Assembly (NCBI RefSeq): GCF_011806425.1
Contig: NZ_JAATOV010000001.1
Coordinates: forward strand, 434,001-498,000
Direction: 5' to 3'
DNA from: Thalassospira lucentensis
Lineage (GTDB): Bacteria; Pseudomonadota; Alphaproteobacteria; Rhodospirillales; Thalassospiraceae
Length of the DNA: 64,000 bases
A program made the translations under genes and the position numbers. The notes beneath the pieces are model-generated. The model was not told the DNA's origin. It did not search any database and worked only from the letters and a program-made list of their open reading frames with translations. The first letter of the stretch is position 1; the number at the start of each line of letters is the position of its first letter. Shown in pieces: positions 15,001 to 19,923 of the stretch.

Positions 15001-18000
15001 GTTGATCCCTCGACCTGTTCAAACCCGGAAATCTGATCAACAAAGCCACGACCCGTTACTGTACCCGCATCAAGATCGACGGTTACGCCGCGCGTCTCAT
15101 CACCCGCCGAATAACTCAGCGTGTCAAAGCCATCGCCCCCCTTCAGGATGTCATCACCAGTGCTGCCATATACTGTGTCGTCGCCAGCACCGGTATCGAT
15201 CCGGTTATCTTCTTGGTTGCCACGGACAATGTCGTTGCCATCGGCTGTTTGGACGTTTTCGATGCCCGACAATGTATCGATACCGTCACCGGTCGCGCTA
15301 CCTTGTGAAAGGTCGACATTCATATCGCCCGAGACGTGACTATAATCAGCAGTATCCGAACCGTTACCGCCAATTAGCGTATCGTCACCGGCACCACCAG
15401 CTATGGTGTCATCGCCGCCAAGGCCGTTTAGAATGTTATTGCCATCATCGCCGGTAAGAATATCGTCGTTTTGGCTGCCTTGGACATTTTCAAAATTACG
15501 GATGGTCGATGTACCGGTATCGGTCGTTGCCGTGCCGTTCTCCAAATCGACATTTACACCGGTCTGGGATCCAAAACTAATGGTGTCGTTTCCGTCACCA
15601 CCGTCTAGCGTATCATTGCCACCACCGCCTGCGACAAAGTCATCACCTGCACCGGCATTGAAATTGTTGTCGCCCGCTGTTCCGAGAATCTGGTCATTAC
15701 CCGCACCGGTAATAATATTTTCAATGCCTGTGACAGTATCGCTGTCACCAATTTTGTCGTCCGTAACGATTCCAGCGCCAAGATTAACCTTCAGACCGCC
15801 ATCGCGTGCACTCAGGTCAAGCGTGTCCGAACCTTCCCCACCGACATAGGCATCATTGCCATCCTCGGCGAAGAAAAGGTCATCGCCCGCCCCACCGTCA
15901 AGCGTATCGTCGCCGTCACGCCCGATAAGGGTATCATTGCCATCACCACCCGAAAGGACGTTGGTGCCGCTATCACCATTGAGGACATCATCATAATCAG
16001 AGCCGATGACATTTTCGATGCGATCAAGAATGTCGTCGCCATCAGCACCGCTTGCGGTACCGGCTTCAAGGTCAACATTTACACTGCCGTTCGCGCCGGA
16101 ATAATCGACCGTATCGATCCCTTCCTGGCCGCGCAGCGTATCGTTCCCTGCACCACCTGAAACGGTATCGTCGCCGAACCCACCCGACACAACATCGTCG
16201 CCATCGCCACCGCCAAGGGTGTCATCCCCGTCATAGCCATAAACCGCATCATCGCCGTCCGTACCGCCTTCAACGTCGGCGCCTTCGGTTTCAAAGATGC
16301 GGCCAAAACCGCGGAACTGATCGGCCGTTAAGCTGTCGCTGCTTACCCCTTCAAGGGTCAACGTTCCCTGATCGCCAAAATCGATGACTGTATTGCCGTT
16401 GCCGTCATCGCTCATCATCGACTGCAGGCTGGCAAAGTCTTCGACACCAAGCTTTGAGAGATCGATAATGTCGTCGGAACTGGTGAAATCGGTAATCGTA
16501 TCGTTGCCGAAATTCTCGGTCAGTTCAAAATCATCTTTGCCCGCCCCACCGGTAAGCGTGTCATCCCCCGCGCCACCAATCAGCGTATCAATCCCGGCAC
16601 CACCATCAAGAACGTTATCGCCGTCGTCGCCGGTCAGGTAATCGTCATGATCAGAACCAACAACATTTTCGACCATCTGAACGACGTCATCGCCCGCCGC
16701 CCCGGTCGCCGTGTTGTTTGAAAGGTCAACAGTTACAGCGCCGGTTGCGTCGCTATAGCTTGCGGTATCAACACCATCGCCACCCTGAATGTGGTCATTA
16801 CCGTCACCACCGCGCAGGAAATCATTGCCGTCACCGCCCTGCATGACGTCGTCACCAGCACCACCTTCAAGGTGGTCATCACCCTGACTACCCTGCAAGA
16901 CATCGTTACCCGTGCCGCCATCAAGGGTATCGTTGCCGTCGCCGCCCTGCAGATGATCATTGCCCTGTTCACCGCGCAGAAGATCATCGCCAAAGCTACC
17001 CTGCAGGACATCATCGCCAGTACCGCCATCAAGGGTGTCGTTACCGTCGCCCCCCTGAAGCGTGTCATTACCAGCACCGCCACCGAACACGTCATCATCT
17101 GCGGCACCCTGAACAACATCATCGTCTGATGTCGGGGTGTTGTCGTAAATGCCTGCTTCACCATCCGCAACATCTGGGACATCGCCACCTGTATCGGTGC
17201 CGGCTTCATCCTCGGCCGGGGTATCCGTCGTACCGGTTGCGTCCTCGCCGGTGGTGCCGCCACTGGTTTCGTCGCCCGACGACATCTCATCCCCAGTCGT
17301 CTCGCCAGTTTGCGCGTCGCCGGTGTCTGGTGTGGTTTCATTTGCCTCAGACGATCCGGTTGCGGGATCGCTGCCATCATCGCCATCGGTTGCAGCATCT
17401 TCGCTGCTGGTTTCACCGCTGCCGGTCGCATCCGCCTCAGATGAACCTGTTTCCGAAGAGCCATTATCCGATGAATCAGCACCAGCGTCTTCGCCGCTAT
17501 CGGTTTGCGATCCTGTTTCGGTTCCGGCCTGTGCGCCAGATGTATTGTTTTCCTGTTCGGTTTGGGTGTCAGAACTGCCGGTTTCGTCGACCCCACCCTG
17601 ATCAGTAGAACCGTCTTCGCCCGTCACGGGATCATCCGCGCCATCACTGCCTGTCGTCTCATCACCCGCAGTCTCGTCGCCAGATGTTCCGCCAGTTGTC
17701 GGTTCGCCAGTAGTATCCTCGTCAGAGGTTACCGGATCTGGTGTTTCACCGCCGGTCGGCGCACCGTCGGAACCCGAAGCATCACCTTGGGTGTCAGTCG
17801 AACCATCTGCGCCACCGGTTTCGCCAGTAACATCACCGGAATCGGTCACACCCTCTGAACCGTCCGAACCAGAGGCATCCGAACCACCATCCGTGCCGCC
17901 ACCCTCAACCGCATCAGAACCCGTCGCGCCGCCTGATGATGAGGTATCGTCAGCGGATGTTTGCGAACCATCAGATGTATCGGTCGTATCAGTATCGATT

Positions 18001-19679
18001 GCATCACTGGCATCATCGCCAGTCCCAGTTTCCGAACCTGCATCGGAACCCGTATTTGCCCCGGTTTCGGGACTGGTATCGCCCCCGGCATCCGCCCCAC
18101 CGGAAGAGGCCTCGCCCGAGGATGTATCTTCCTGTGTTTCGGAATTGGCGCCACCATCCGTGCTCTGTGCAGCACCGGCGCTATCATCACCTGAATTTGC
18201 TGGAGTATCTGAGCTTTCCGAACCAGTCGACCCGGCATCGGTCTGAGAAGTTGGTTCGTCGTCGGTTTGCGGTTCGGTGGTGCTGCCAGCAGCGTCATCA
18301 GAACTGCCGGTATTGCTGTCAGTTGGTTCCGTCGTTTCACCGGTTTCGGTTTGGCCCGTCTGGCTATCGCTATCCGCGCTGCCTTCGGTTTCAGAACCAC
18401 CCTCTGTCGCACCAGTATCGGTCGAACCGGTTGAATCATTCCCCGTATCAGATGTTTCACCGCCGGTTTGGCCACCAGTTGTGCTGTCCGATCCCGTGTC
18501 CGTTGCGTCGGGCTGGCCCGTATTGTCGGTGGTATCCGCCTCAGCGGAAGTGTCACCGCCGTCAGTTTCAGGCGGTTGCTGCGGGTTTTCTTGCGACGTT
18601 TGGCTTGCGGCATCCTCATCAGACGTCAGCTCAGAAGACGACGTTGCGGCACCGCTATCCATATCAACGCGAACGGCTTGCTCTGCGTCGCTGTAATCAA
18701 GGGTATTTTCGCCCGAACCACCGTCGATATCATCATTGCCGCCACTGGCCGCAAAGGTATCATCCCCCGCACCGCCCGAAATGCTGTTATCGCCTGCATC
18801 ACCGCGCAAAACATCATTCCCCGACGTGCCGCGCAGGTTTTCAATGTCGCTGAAATCGATACGTTTTGAGCCCAAGCCATCTGTCGCAGTTCCGCGCGCG
18901 ATATCGGCATCCATGCCATCGGCAGCCCCATCAAGGGACAGGGTATCTTCGCCGTCACCGCCGTCGATGGTATCAATCCCACCACCAGAGGAAATCACAT
19001 CATTACCAGACGTCCCGGAAATGGTGTCATTTCCTGCTGTGCCATCAATCACGTTGGCAGTATCATCAGCCGAGAGATCGGTGCTATCGCCACTGGCAGC
19101 AGCCCCCGTGCCTGTCGCGGACACATTGGAAATCTGCGGTGCAGACGCAATTGTGATATTGGCCAGCTGGTTTTTGCTGATACCCTGCAGGACAAGGACA
19201 TCCCCCGTCGCAAAGGTGATAACCGTATTACCCGCCCCGTCATCAACAGCCAGCGACATCAGATCATCAGCACTGTTAACGCCAAGATCGGTTAAGGCCA
19301 GTGTATCTTCATCAAGGGAGAAATCGGTAATCGTGGTCCTTTCAAAACCACTTTCAAGCACAAACGTATCGTGACCAGCGCCACCAGTAACAACATCGTC
19401 GCCCTCGCCCGGTTCAATGATGTCGTTGCCTTCGCCGCCAACCAGCGTGTTGTCCTGTGAATCGCCAACCAAAACATCGTCATAGGCCGTGCCAATGACG
19501 TTCTGAATATTGGTGAAAACCTGATTGGCAGAAGAAGGAGTATTGCCCCCGCCCTGTGCATCGGTCCCGGAATCGGAATTGGCCGCGCTGGAATTGCTTT
19601 CCGCGCGGGCATCAAGGACCTGTTCGATATCGGTGTCTGTTAAACCGGTACCGTCATCTTGGTTGGCGGGCGAGGCCAT
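1..19679 (-). CDS. Giant RTX (hemolysin-type calcium-binding repeat) secreted protein, C-terminus beyond window
   Basis: The reading frame opens at ATG 19679 (GGGAGA ribosome site 8 nt upstream; protein starts MASPANQDDGTG) and stays open to the left edge, at least 6,559 codons, with start and edge in the same frame. Almost all of it is GGxGxDxLx nonapeptide RTX repeats that form calcium-binding beta-rolls, interspersed with many blocks of the form DYS...VxVDLxxGTA...IENVxGSDxDD. Eleven non-RTX capping domains, a Ser/Thr/Asp/Glu/Gly linker at about residues 343-843, and a beta-rich insertion near 3.4-4.1 kb interrupt the repeats. No LapA-type retention module is evident at the N-terminus. The C-terminal secretion signal must lie outside the window. 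The exporter and fusion-protein genes sit just upstream on the same strand, so type I secretion of this protein is the obvious reading; a role as adhesin, matrix or S-layer protein is a guess. Confidence 0.95.
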   Translation of the reverse strand, partial: MASPANQDDGTGLTDTDIEQVLDARAESNSSAANSDSGTDAQGGGNTPSSANQVFTNIQNVIGTAYDDVLVGDSQDNTLVGGEGNDIIEPGEGDDVVTGGAGHDTFVLESGFERTTITDFSLDEDTLALTDLGVNSADDLMSLAVDDGAGNTVITFATGDVLVLQGISKNQLANITIASAPQISNVSATGTGAAASGDSTDLSADDTANVIDGTAGNDTISGTSGNDVISSGGGIDTIDGGDGEDTLSLDGAADGMDADIARGTATDGLGSKRIDFSDIENLRGTSGNDVLRGDAGDNSISGGAGDDTFAASGGNDDIDGGSGENTLDYSDAEQAVRVDMDSGAATSSSELTSDEDAASQTSQENPQQPPETDGGDTSAEADTTDNTGQPDATDTGSDSTTGGQTGGETSDTGNDSTGSTDTGATEGGSETEGSADSDSQTGQTETGETTEPTDSNTGSSDDAAGSTTEPQTDDEPTSQTDAGSTGSESSDTPANSGDDSAGAAQSTDGGANSETQEDTSSGEASSGGADAGGDTSPETGANTGSDAGSETGTGDDASDAIDTDTTDTSDGSQTSADDTSSSGGATGSDAVEGGGTDGGSDASGSDGSEGVTDSGDVTGETGGADGSTDTQGDASGSDGAPTGGETPDPVTSDEDTTGEPTTGGTSGDETAGDETTGSDGADDPVTGEDGSTDQGGVDETGSSDTQTEQENNTSGAQAGTETGSQTDSGEDAGADSSDNGSSETGSSEADATGSGETSSEDAATDGDDGSDPATGSSEANETTPDTGDAQTGETTGDEMSSGDETSGGTTGEDATGTTDTPAEDEAGTDTGGDVPDVADGEAGIYDNTPTSDDDVVQGAADDDVFGGGAGNDTLQGGDGNDTLDGGTGDDVLQGSFGDDLLRGEQGNDHLQGGDGNDTLDGGTGNDVLQGSQGDDHLEGGAGDDVMQGGDGNDFLRGGDGNDHIQGGDGVDTASYSDATGAVTVDLSNNTATGAAGDDVVQMVENVVGSDHDDYLTGDDGDNVLDGGAGIDTLIGGAGDDTLTGGAGKDDFELTENFGNDTITDFTSSDDIIDLSKLGVEDFASLQSMMSDDGNGNTVIDFGDQGTLTLEGVSSDSLTADQFRGFGRIFETEGADVEGGTDGDDAVYGYDGDDTLGGGDGDDVVSGGFGDDTVSGGAGNDTLRGQEGIDTVDYSGANGSVNVDLEAGTASGADGDDILDRIENVIGSDYDDVLNGDSGTNVLSGGDGNDTLIGRDGDDTLDGGAGDDLFFAEDGNDAYVGGEGSDTLDLSARDGGLKVNLGAGIVTDDKIGDSDTVTGIENIITGAGNDQILGTAGDNNFNAGAGDDFVAGGGGNDTLDGGDGNDTISFGSQTGVNVDLENGTATTDTGTSTIRNFENVQGSQNDDILTGDDGNNILNGLGGDDTIAGGAGDDTLIGGNGSDTADYSHVSGDMNVDLSQGSATGDGIDTLSGIENVQTADGNDIVRGNQEDNRIDTGAGDDTVYGSTGDDILKGGDGFDTLSYSAGDETRGVTVDLDAGTVTGRGFVDQISGFEQVEGSTGIDTMLGSSGDDILLAGAGNDTIDGRGGDDTLSGGAGEDTFVVNADSGHDLITDFDPTVDVIDIQGIEGLELFGDIVDFIGEDEAGNATITIGDAVITLDGVDPDSLSYKNFVGIRSLEGTEARDDLTGTNRSDVIDAKGDDDTVSGGAGNDTILGGAGDDHIDGGSGDDVIDGGADDDFITGGAGSDVLDGGEGADTVSYRGNADGVTVDLGAGTATSGADTDTLRNFENVTGSGHDDHLIGDDQDNILNGGNGQDTLVGGLGDDTLIGGVGRDTADYSNADGAVTVDLGAGTASGADGNDALQGIENVVGSDHDDVLRGSNGVNTLVGGAGDDTLDGGNGNDVLTGGEGADTFVFSKTSGEDTITDFDPSEDQIDLSDFGVPNWEALRNMIGTDDSGNAVITINGQTLTLTDVSPQDLTADNFADLATLGATDGDDIISGTGFDEVIDGLDGDDTISAGAGADTVFGGAGNDTISGGAGADTLDGGEGQDTVDYSSTLGVSVDLGAGTASGGGADVDTLSSIENVIGSAQRDTISGDDQANSIWGGAGSDDLSGGAGDDFIDGGAGDDTLSGGAGGDTLVGGSGTDLVDYSNAQGSVTVDLDAGIASGADGNDTLSGFENITGSDHDDTLIGNDANNLIKGGAGDDLLDGGAGNDTLIGGAGNDTIEGGAGTDTVDYSASEPLTINLADGTATSESGTDTLSGVENIIGSKGADDIIGDDGANIINAGSGSDTIRGGAGDDTLTGGSGADVYKMAAGDGNDTVTDFNTAIDQIDVTELPVESYGQLYEMMSENENGDLVIDFGDDTSMVLEGVGIDDITADNFIGVRDIAGSSGDDTLFGTDGEDTLSGLDGNDTLYGLEDSDLLQGGDGDDTLIGGDGNDILDGGDGVDTADYSDETDGVTVDLKTGNASATSGNDTLRNVENVIAGAGNDMLTGSAEDNLLNGGAGDDVLSGLDGDDTLIGGDGNDTANYSSATNGVNVDLSDQTATGGAGNDSLVDIENVTGSTHSDTLKGDAGDNALSAGSGDDILIATEGNDTIFGGSGRDTVDYSGATGAIDADLDAGTVFGMGTDRVSGVENLTGSDFDDTISGDQFANILDGGEGNDTLSGGSGNDTLLGATGNDSLFGGTGSDLLDGGDGNDLLSGGAGNDTLLGGAGNDSLIGGSGADLIDGGDGVDTVSYADADDGVEINLTTGETDNRTGDTVLNVENVTGSAFDDVMTGSDANNTLIGDAGDDTFNGSAGDDVIDGGSGSDTVDYSNSDTSVDVDLNAGVADKADGKDALNSIENITGSSADDVISGSSDANTLSGDAGNDIIDGRAGDDVISGGAGDDTLTGGEGNDTVDYSDASGGQNIDLLNGTATGADGNDTFAGFENVTGSDHDDTIIGDEGDNRLDGGDGNDVITGGAGNDVLSGGAGDDSFVGELGDDTYIGGEGSDTLDYSDAQSGLDIDLANNRATGDGIGTDTISGVEHIIATDQDDTIIGGTGAETILAGAGNDYVAGGSGNDTLDGGDGEDTLGFADANGVRVDLETSTVRGEGNDTIANFENIDGSAGNDVLSGDGGSNTLSGNAGNDLIDGRGGDDVLLGGAGDDTLLGGDGNDTIDGGIGNDTLMSGAGDDILLGGDGIDRASYADSDAAVTVDTTNNTVSGDATGTDTLDAIEVVEGSRFDDSFVGGADNDTFIGGAGDDTFDAGTGDDTLTLGSGADQVIFNPGDGHDTITDFDVNSDVIDLAPFSIAGFGSLEHMFGTDADGNLVITFDTGDSITLKGVTADQIGEENFTGIIQLGTNDADDIAGGAGNDFIDALDGDDTVSGGDGNDHLMGGDGNDTLSGDAGDDTLSGNAGSDVLSGGEGNDTADYATEGAGINADLANGTVIGGDGNDTLEGIENITGTVFDDTLLGNDENNTLTGLAGDDVLAGGGGDDVLDGGEGSDTVDYSNASDAVNVNLSDGTATGEGNDTLSDIENVVGSDFNDDITGSDDANTISSGAGNDAINAGAGDDVIDAGTGDDQITGGDGNDIIDGGAGNDVLLGEAGNDTLSGGFGDDMVDAGAGSDWVYGDTGDDILDGGNGEDDVDTVDYSNVSEGVTVDLINEYASGGGGNDIVRNFERVIGTDYADTLVGSDGVNTLDGGSGNDTLFGGGGDDVIITGDGEDMIVLKPGGGNDTATDFDVEKDMIDLSAYGVEDYTTLRDQMADDENGNAVITLDDGESITLEGVSVDDLGPGNFFGYDVIVGTEFEDNITGSQIGDEIRALESDDIIDGQAGDDDIYGDEGNDTLIGGAGDDTLRGGDGNDTADYSDTTEGVTVDLNAGTATGEAGNDTLESIENVTGGAGDDVLIGDENANILDGGEGNDTVLGNGGDDTLIGGDGEDVLSYDGADGGVTVDLANGTASGGAGNDVIDGFETVIGSDHDDTIIGDGTDNVIDGGAGNDTLSGGAGNDTLTGGAGDDIVDYSDQTDGVVVDLENGTGTATDGTDTLNGIEGATGGAGDDTLIGSTGDNILAGGAGNDTLTGGAGNDTLSGGDGSDLLDGGAGDDVLSFDGDTIAQDGDTTDHVGSPTTDGTGDIADISGKNLSDDSFVGGGGNDTLVAGDGDDAIILDRDHAGGGAANPSIVDIENIDAGDGNDVVDLTSEVHSYGDVTVDGGAGDDTIWSNDGDDVLSGGDGADNIHGGAGNDVISGGAGNDVLDGGAGSDTIDAGTGDDTVMAGVGDDTLIGGDGADTLDLSGANGATINLADGTASSAETGTDTIGGFENVIATDGDDIITGSDGDNTIDAGAGNDTVTLDAGNDDLDGGDGIDTVDLRGTTGGVTVDLAAGTATGANTGTDTVANFENVTGSDDADTITGSDGANSIDGGAGDDVIDGGAGDDVLVGGAGDDTLVAGAGNDTLTGGAGNDTFVFENGSDADLVSDFDLAGDVISVPDLGVSTWTELQALLSDGPDGAVISLPAGGTVTLAGVTVSDLTPTHFDDIENVGTPGDDTLGGGSGDDTVGGGAGDDTVDGGDGNDSLDGGDGNDSVGGGAGDDTVGGGAGDDTLSGGDGTDTLIGGDGNDVLEFGVDGIGQAGDSTNDIGSPGVAGTGAVADLEGLGISDDVYDGGAGVDTLVGTSAGDAIILDRDHENGAADPSIVDVEVINSGDGDDVVDLTSENHTYGDVTVDAGTGNDTVWTNAGNDSIDGGGGDDHLNGGAGDDIVNGGAGNDTILGDAGNDTLSGGDGSDTLDMSDTQSDIAVNLATGSANSSETGSDVISGFENVVTGAGDDTVIGSTGDDTISTGDGADTISGGDGIDLIDAGAGNDVISDGAGSDLVKAGAGDDTVIAGAGNDSLDGGDGSDTLDMSNASGDAVVDLGAGTAQSAQTGNDQISNFENVTTGSGNDQIIGSDADNVISAGAGDDTIDGGAGDDMVSGGVGRDTFIFADGTDNDVVSDFTVGQDTLSIDDLGLESWSDVLPLLSENDNGDAVLNLPAGGTVTLVGVDLRDLSADDFNNITDGATPYDDTLAGTDGDDTIDALAGDDTVAGGAGDDTLLGNSGNDSISGDAGNDTLDGGTGNDTLSGGTGDDQIGGGDGNDVLSGGSGDDTLDGGDGDDVLNFDVDGTADAADTTENTGSPDVDGTGDVADIGGKNISDDTFIGGEGHDTLNMSDGGDALVLDGSKLGDGETTVSTTELRTLGLTESASSADVQAAWSDANLYGFDFGTSYVDDDGKLNLAAADDTVAFDGKGIGNSGGSPAGSQINHNGESGESEAIVVDLGANATSATVQVSNLMANEGGGEVGAWQAFDADGNLVASGVLDNSTIDYSSGGVGTASISVTDAQGNPVDFRYLAFESEPYANGSSGSDSSDYFVRSISFDALVEQTTADGARLDGVEVINAGAGDDVVDLTSETIAYGDVTINGGSGADTLWANEGNDVINGELGHDNIHGGAGDDTLDGGYGDDLIDGGVGNDTLLGGTGDDQMRGGEGDDILIGQGDNDTALYDDATSGVNVDLEHYTATGGAGNDKLYTIENVVGSDHDDTLSGDAKNNILTGGAGNDTLAGGAGDDTLAGGDGSDTADYSNSNAAVNADLSTGTADLANGDRDTLSSIENLIGSDGNDILNGSDVDNTLSGGAGNDKLSGNAGNDVLLGGAGNDTLDGGVGNDTLIGGAGADTVLAGAGNDTLDGGDGTDTLDMSAADGATVDLGTGTAVSDATGTDAITGIENVIGSDGDDVLTGSDGANTILGGAGDDTIEGGAGGDVLDGGDGIDTISYEGSDAGVEIYLGDTDANARTTGEGGRAFDGDAAGDILSNFEKVIASAHDDYVYGNSQNNEVDLGDGNDSFDNVEADISADTVDGGEGNDTIWTGDGADTLFGGNGADYLNGEKGDDVLHGGAGKDRLIGGDGNDTLDGGSGNDTLSGGSGADLIQVSSLDGHKLVTDFNTSVDQISLDALDISKWSDLAPLLSEVNGNTVIDLGANGSVTLRGVRLNDVSSDMFVGIENDGGATPFDDVLIGTSEDDYIDALAGNDVVDGGAGDDTINGMEGDDNLSGGEGDDTITGGSGNDVVSGGAGDDTLDGNEGHDVISGGEGNDTLIGGSGNDVMDGGGGDDYIDGMDGDDTVTGGDETDTIYGSAGNDTLDGEGGDDVIYGGDDNDIIAGGAGNDLLSGDGGNDTLDGGIGNDTLLGGDGEDTLRGGDGDDVLSGGNGNDLLDGGAGNDTLTGTDGADTLLGGSGNDTLDGGAGNDTYTGGAGADQILVSNNSGDKVVTDFNVNEDQINLASLDVDDWADLRDQMTEVNGNTVIDLNGQGTLTLVGVSLSQLNADMFVGVKAATGPTPYDDLLYGTSNNDTIAALAGDDTVYGLNGQDTLSGMEGNDSLYGGDGDDTLSGDDGNDLVEGGSGQDLITGGTGDDTLDGGSGDDRVWGGSGNDTLLGGQGQDKLYGEAGNDHINGGTGDDTLVGGAGNDVLDGGENNDRLYGGDDGDTLMGGNGDDKLYGEDGNDTLIGGQGHDTLSGGEGRDTAS
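3380..4130 (-). other. Non-RTX beta-rich insertion inside an RTX module
   Basis: Here the RTX frame encodes about 230 residues without nonapeptide repeats. It contains GESEAIVVDLGANATSATVQ, then VGAWQAFDADGNLVASG, then VTDAQGNPVDFRYLAFES, which read as alternating beta strands of an extracellular sandwich domain. It lies inside the third copy of a module that starts with DIxGKNxSDD and ends with DVVDLTSE...YGDVTxxGG; the other two copies (about 5.5-5.8 kb and 7.06-7.35 kb) have only a short loop at this place. A ligand-binding role is possible but not shown. Confidence 0.7.
17140..18650 (-). other. Ser/Thr/Asp/Glu/Gly-rich low-complexity linker within the RTX protein
   Basis: About 500 residues (roughly 343-843) of the RTX protein carry no nonapeptide repeats and consist almost wholly of S, T, D, E, G with some A, P, Q and N, in motifs such as TGSDSTTGG and GETSDTGND. 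It starts after the second RTX block and ends just before the first long RTX array. Such composition suggests a disordered, highly acidic spacer; function is inferred only. Confidence 0.85.
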
Positions 19680-19744
19680 AGATCGTTCTCCCTACATGGG
19701 ATTTATAATTACCAATACAGCCAACGAGCTAAGTCGGCGCATTC

Positions 19745-19760
19745 ATATACAATTGTATAT
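19745..19760. promoter_or_regulatory. 16-bp perfect palindrome upstream of the RTX gene
   Basis: ATATACAATTGTATAT is a perfect dyad 66-81 nt upstream of the RTX start, in an AT-rich stretch of the 244-bp gap after the fusion-protein gene. A short GCCCT/AGGGC hairpin (19771-19782) and a tandem 10-bp direct repeat (19854-19873) lie nearby. It is a candidate operator for separate control of the RTX gene; the regulator is unknown. Confidence 0.45.
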
Positions 19761-19923
19761 ATATTAGGACGCCCTACAGGGCAACCACATATACTACGCT
19801 AAATAAGAATAAGTTCATATTTGATCGGTTTTGAAAAGGCCAAAACACGGCATGTCAGATTCTGTCAGATTCTGATCATTTCCGGCGGTTTAACGCGGTG
19901 CGCGCAGGACTTGCGCGACCAAA

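Larger units (their letters stand above)
590..19350 (-). repeat. Eleven copies of a ~65-residue capping domain punctuating the RTX arrays
   Basis: Copies lie near 0.59-0.80, 1.55-1.80, 4.53-4.75, 6.07-6.30, 8.29-8.50, 9.63-9.85, 12.50-12.72, 13.70-13.91, 14.64-14.88, 16.32-16.51 and 19.14-19.35 kb. Each reads approximately (V/I)(S/T)DFxxxxDxIDLxxLGV, about 15 residues, DxxGNTVIxFxxG, then (L/V)TLxGVxxxxLxxDxF. The pattern resembles the end region of many serralysin-type and other RTX proteins, so the giant protein looks like serial cassettes of an RTX array plus a terminal cap. Sequence varies between copies. Confidence 0.8.

Noticed and set aside
1..19679. Apparent CRISPR-like or satellite DNA array from the strong short-period repetition
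   Set aside because: The period is 27 bp, exactly one RTX nonapeptide, units are diverged mostly at third codon positions, and no unique spacers alternate with identical repeats.
70..19770. Many open frames on the plus strand across the RTX gene, some over 400 codons, with Ser/Pro-rich repeating products
   Set aside because: They are antisense shadows of the nonapeptide repeats (the complement of GG/GD codons reads as Pro/Ser codons), have no ribosome sites and break at irregular points.
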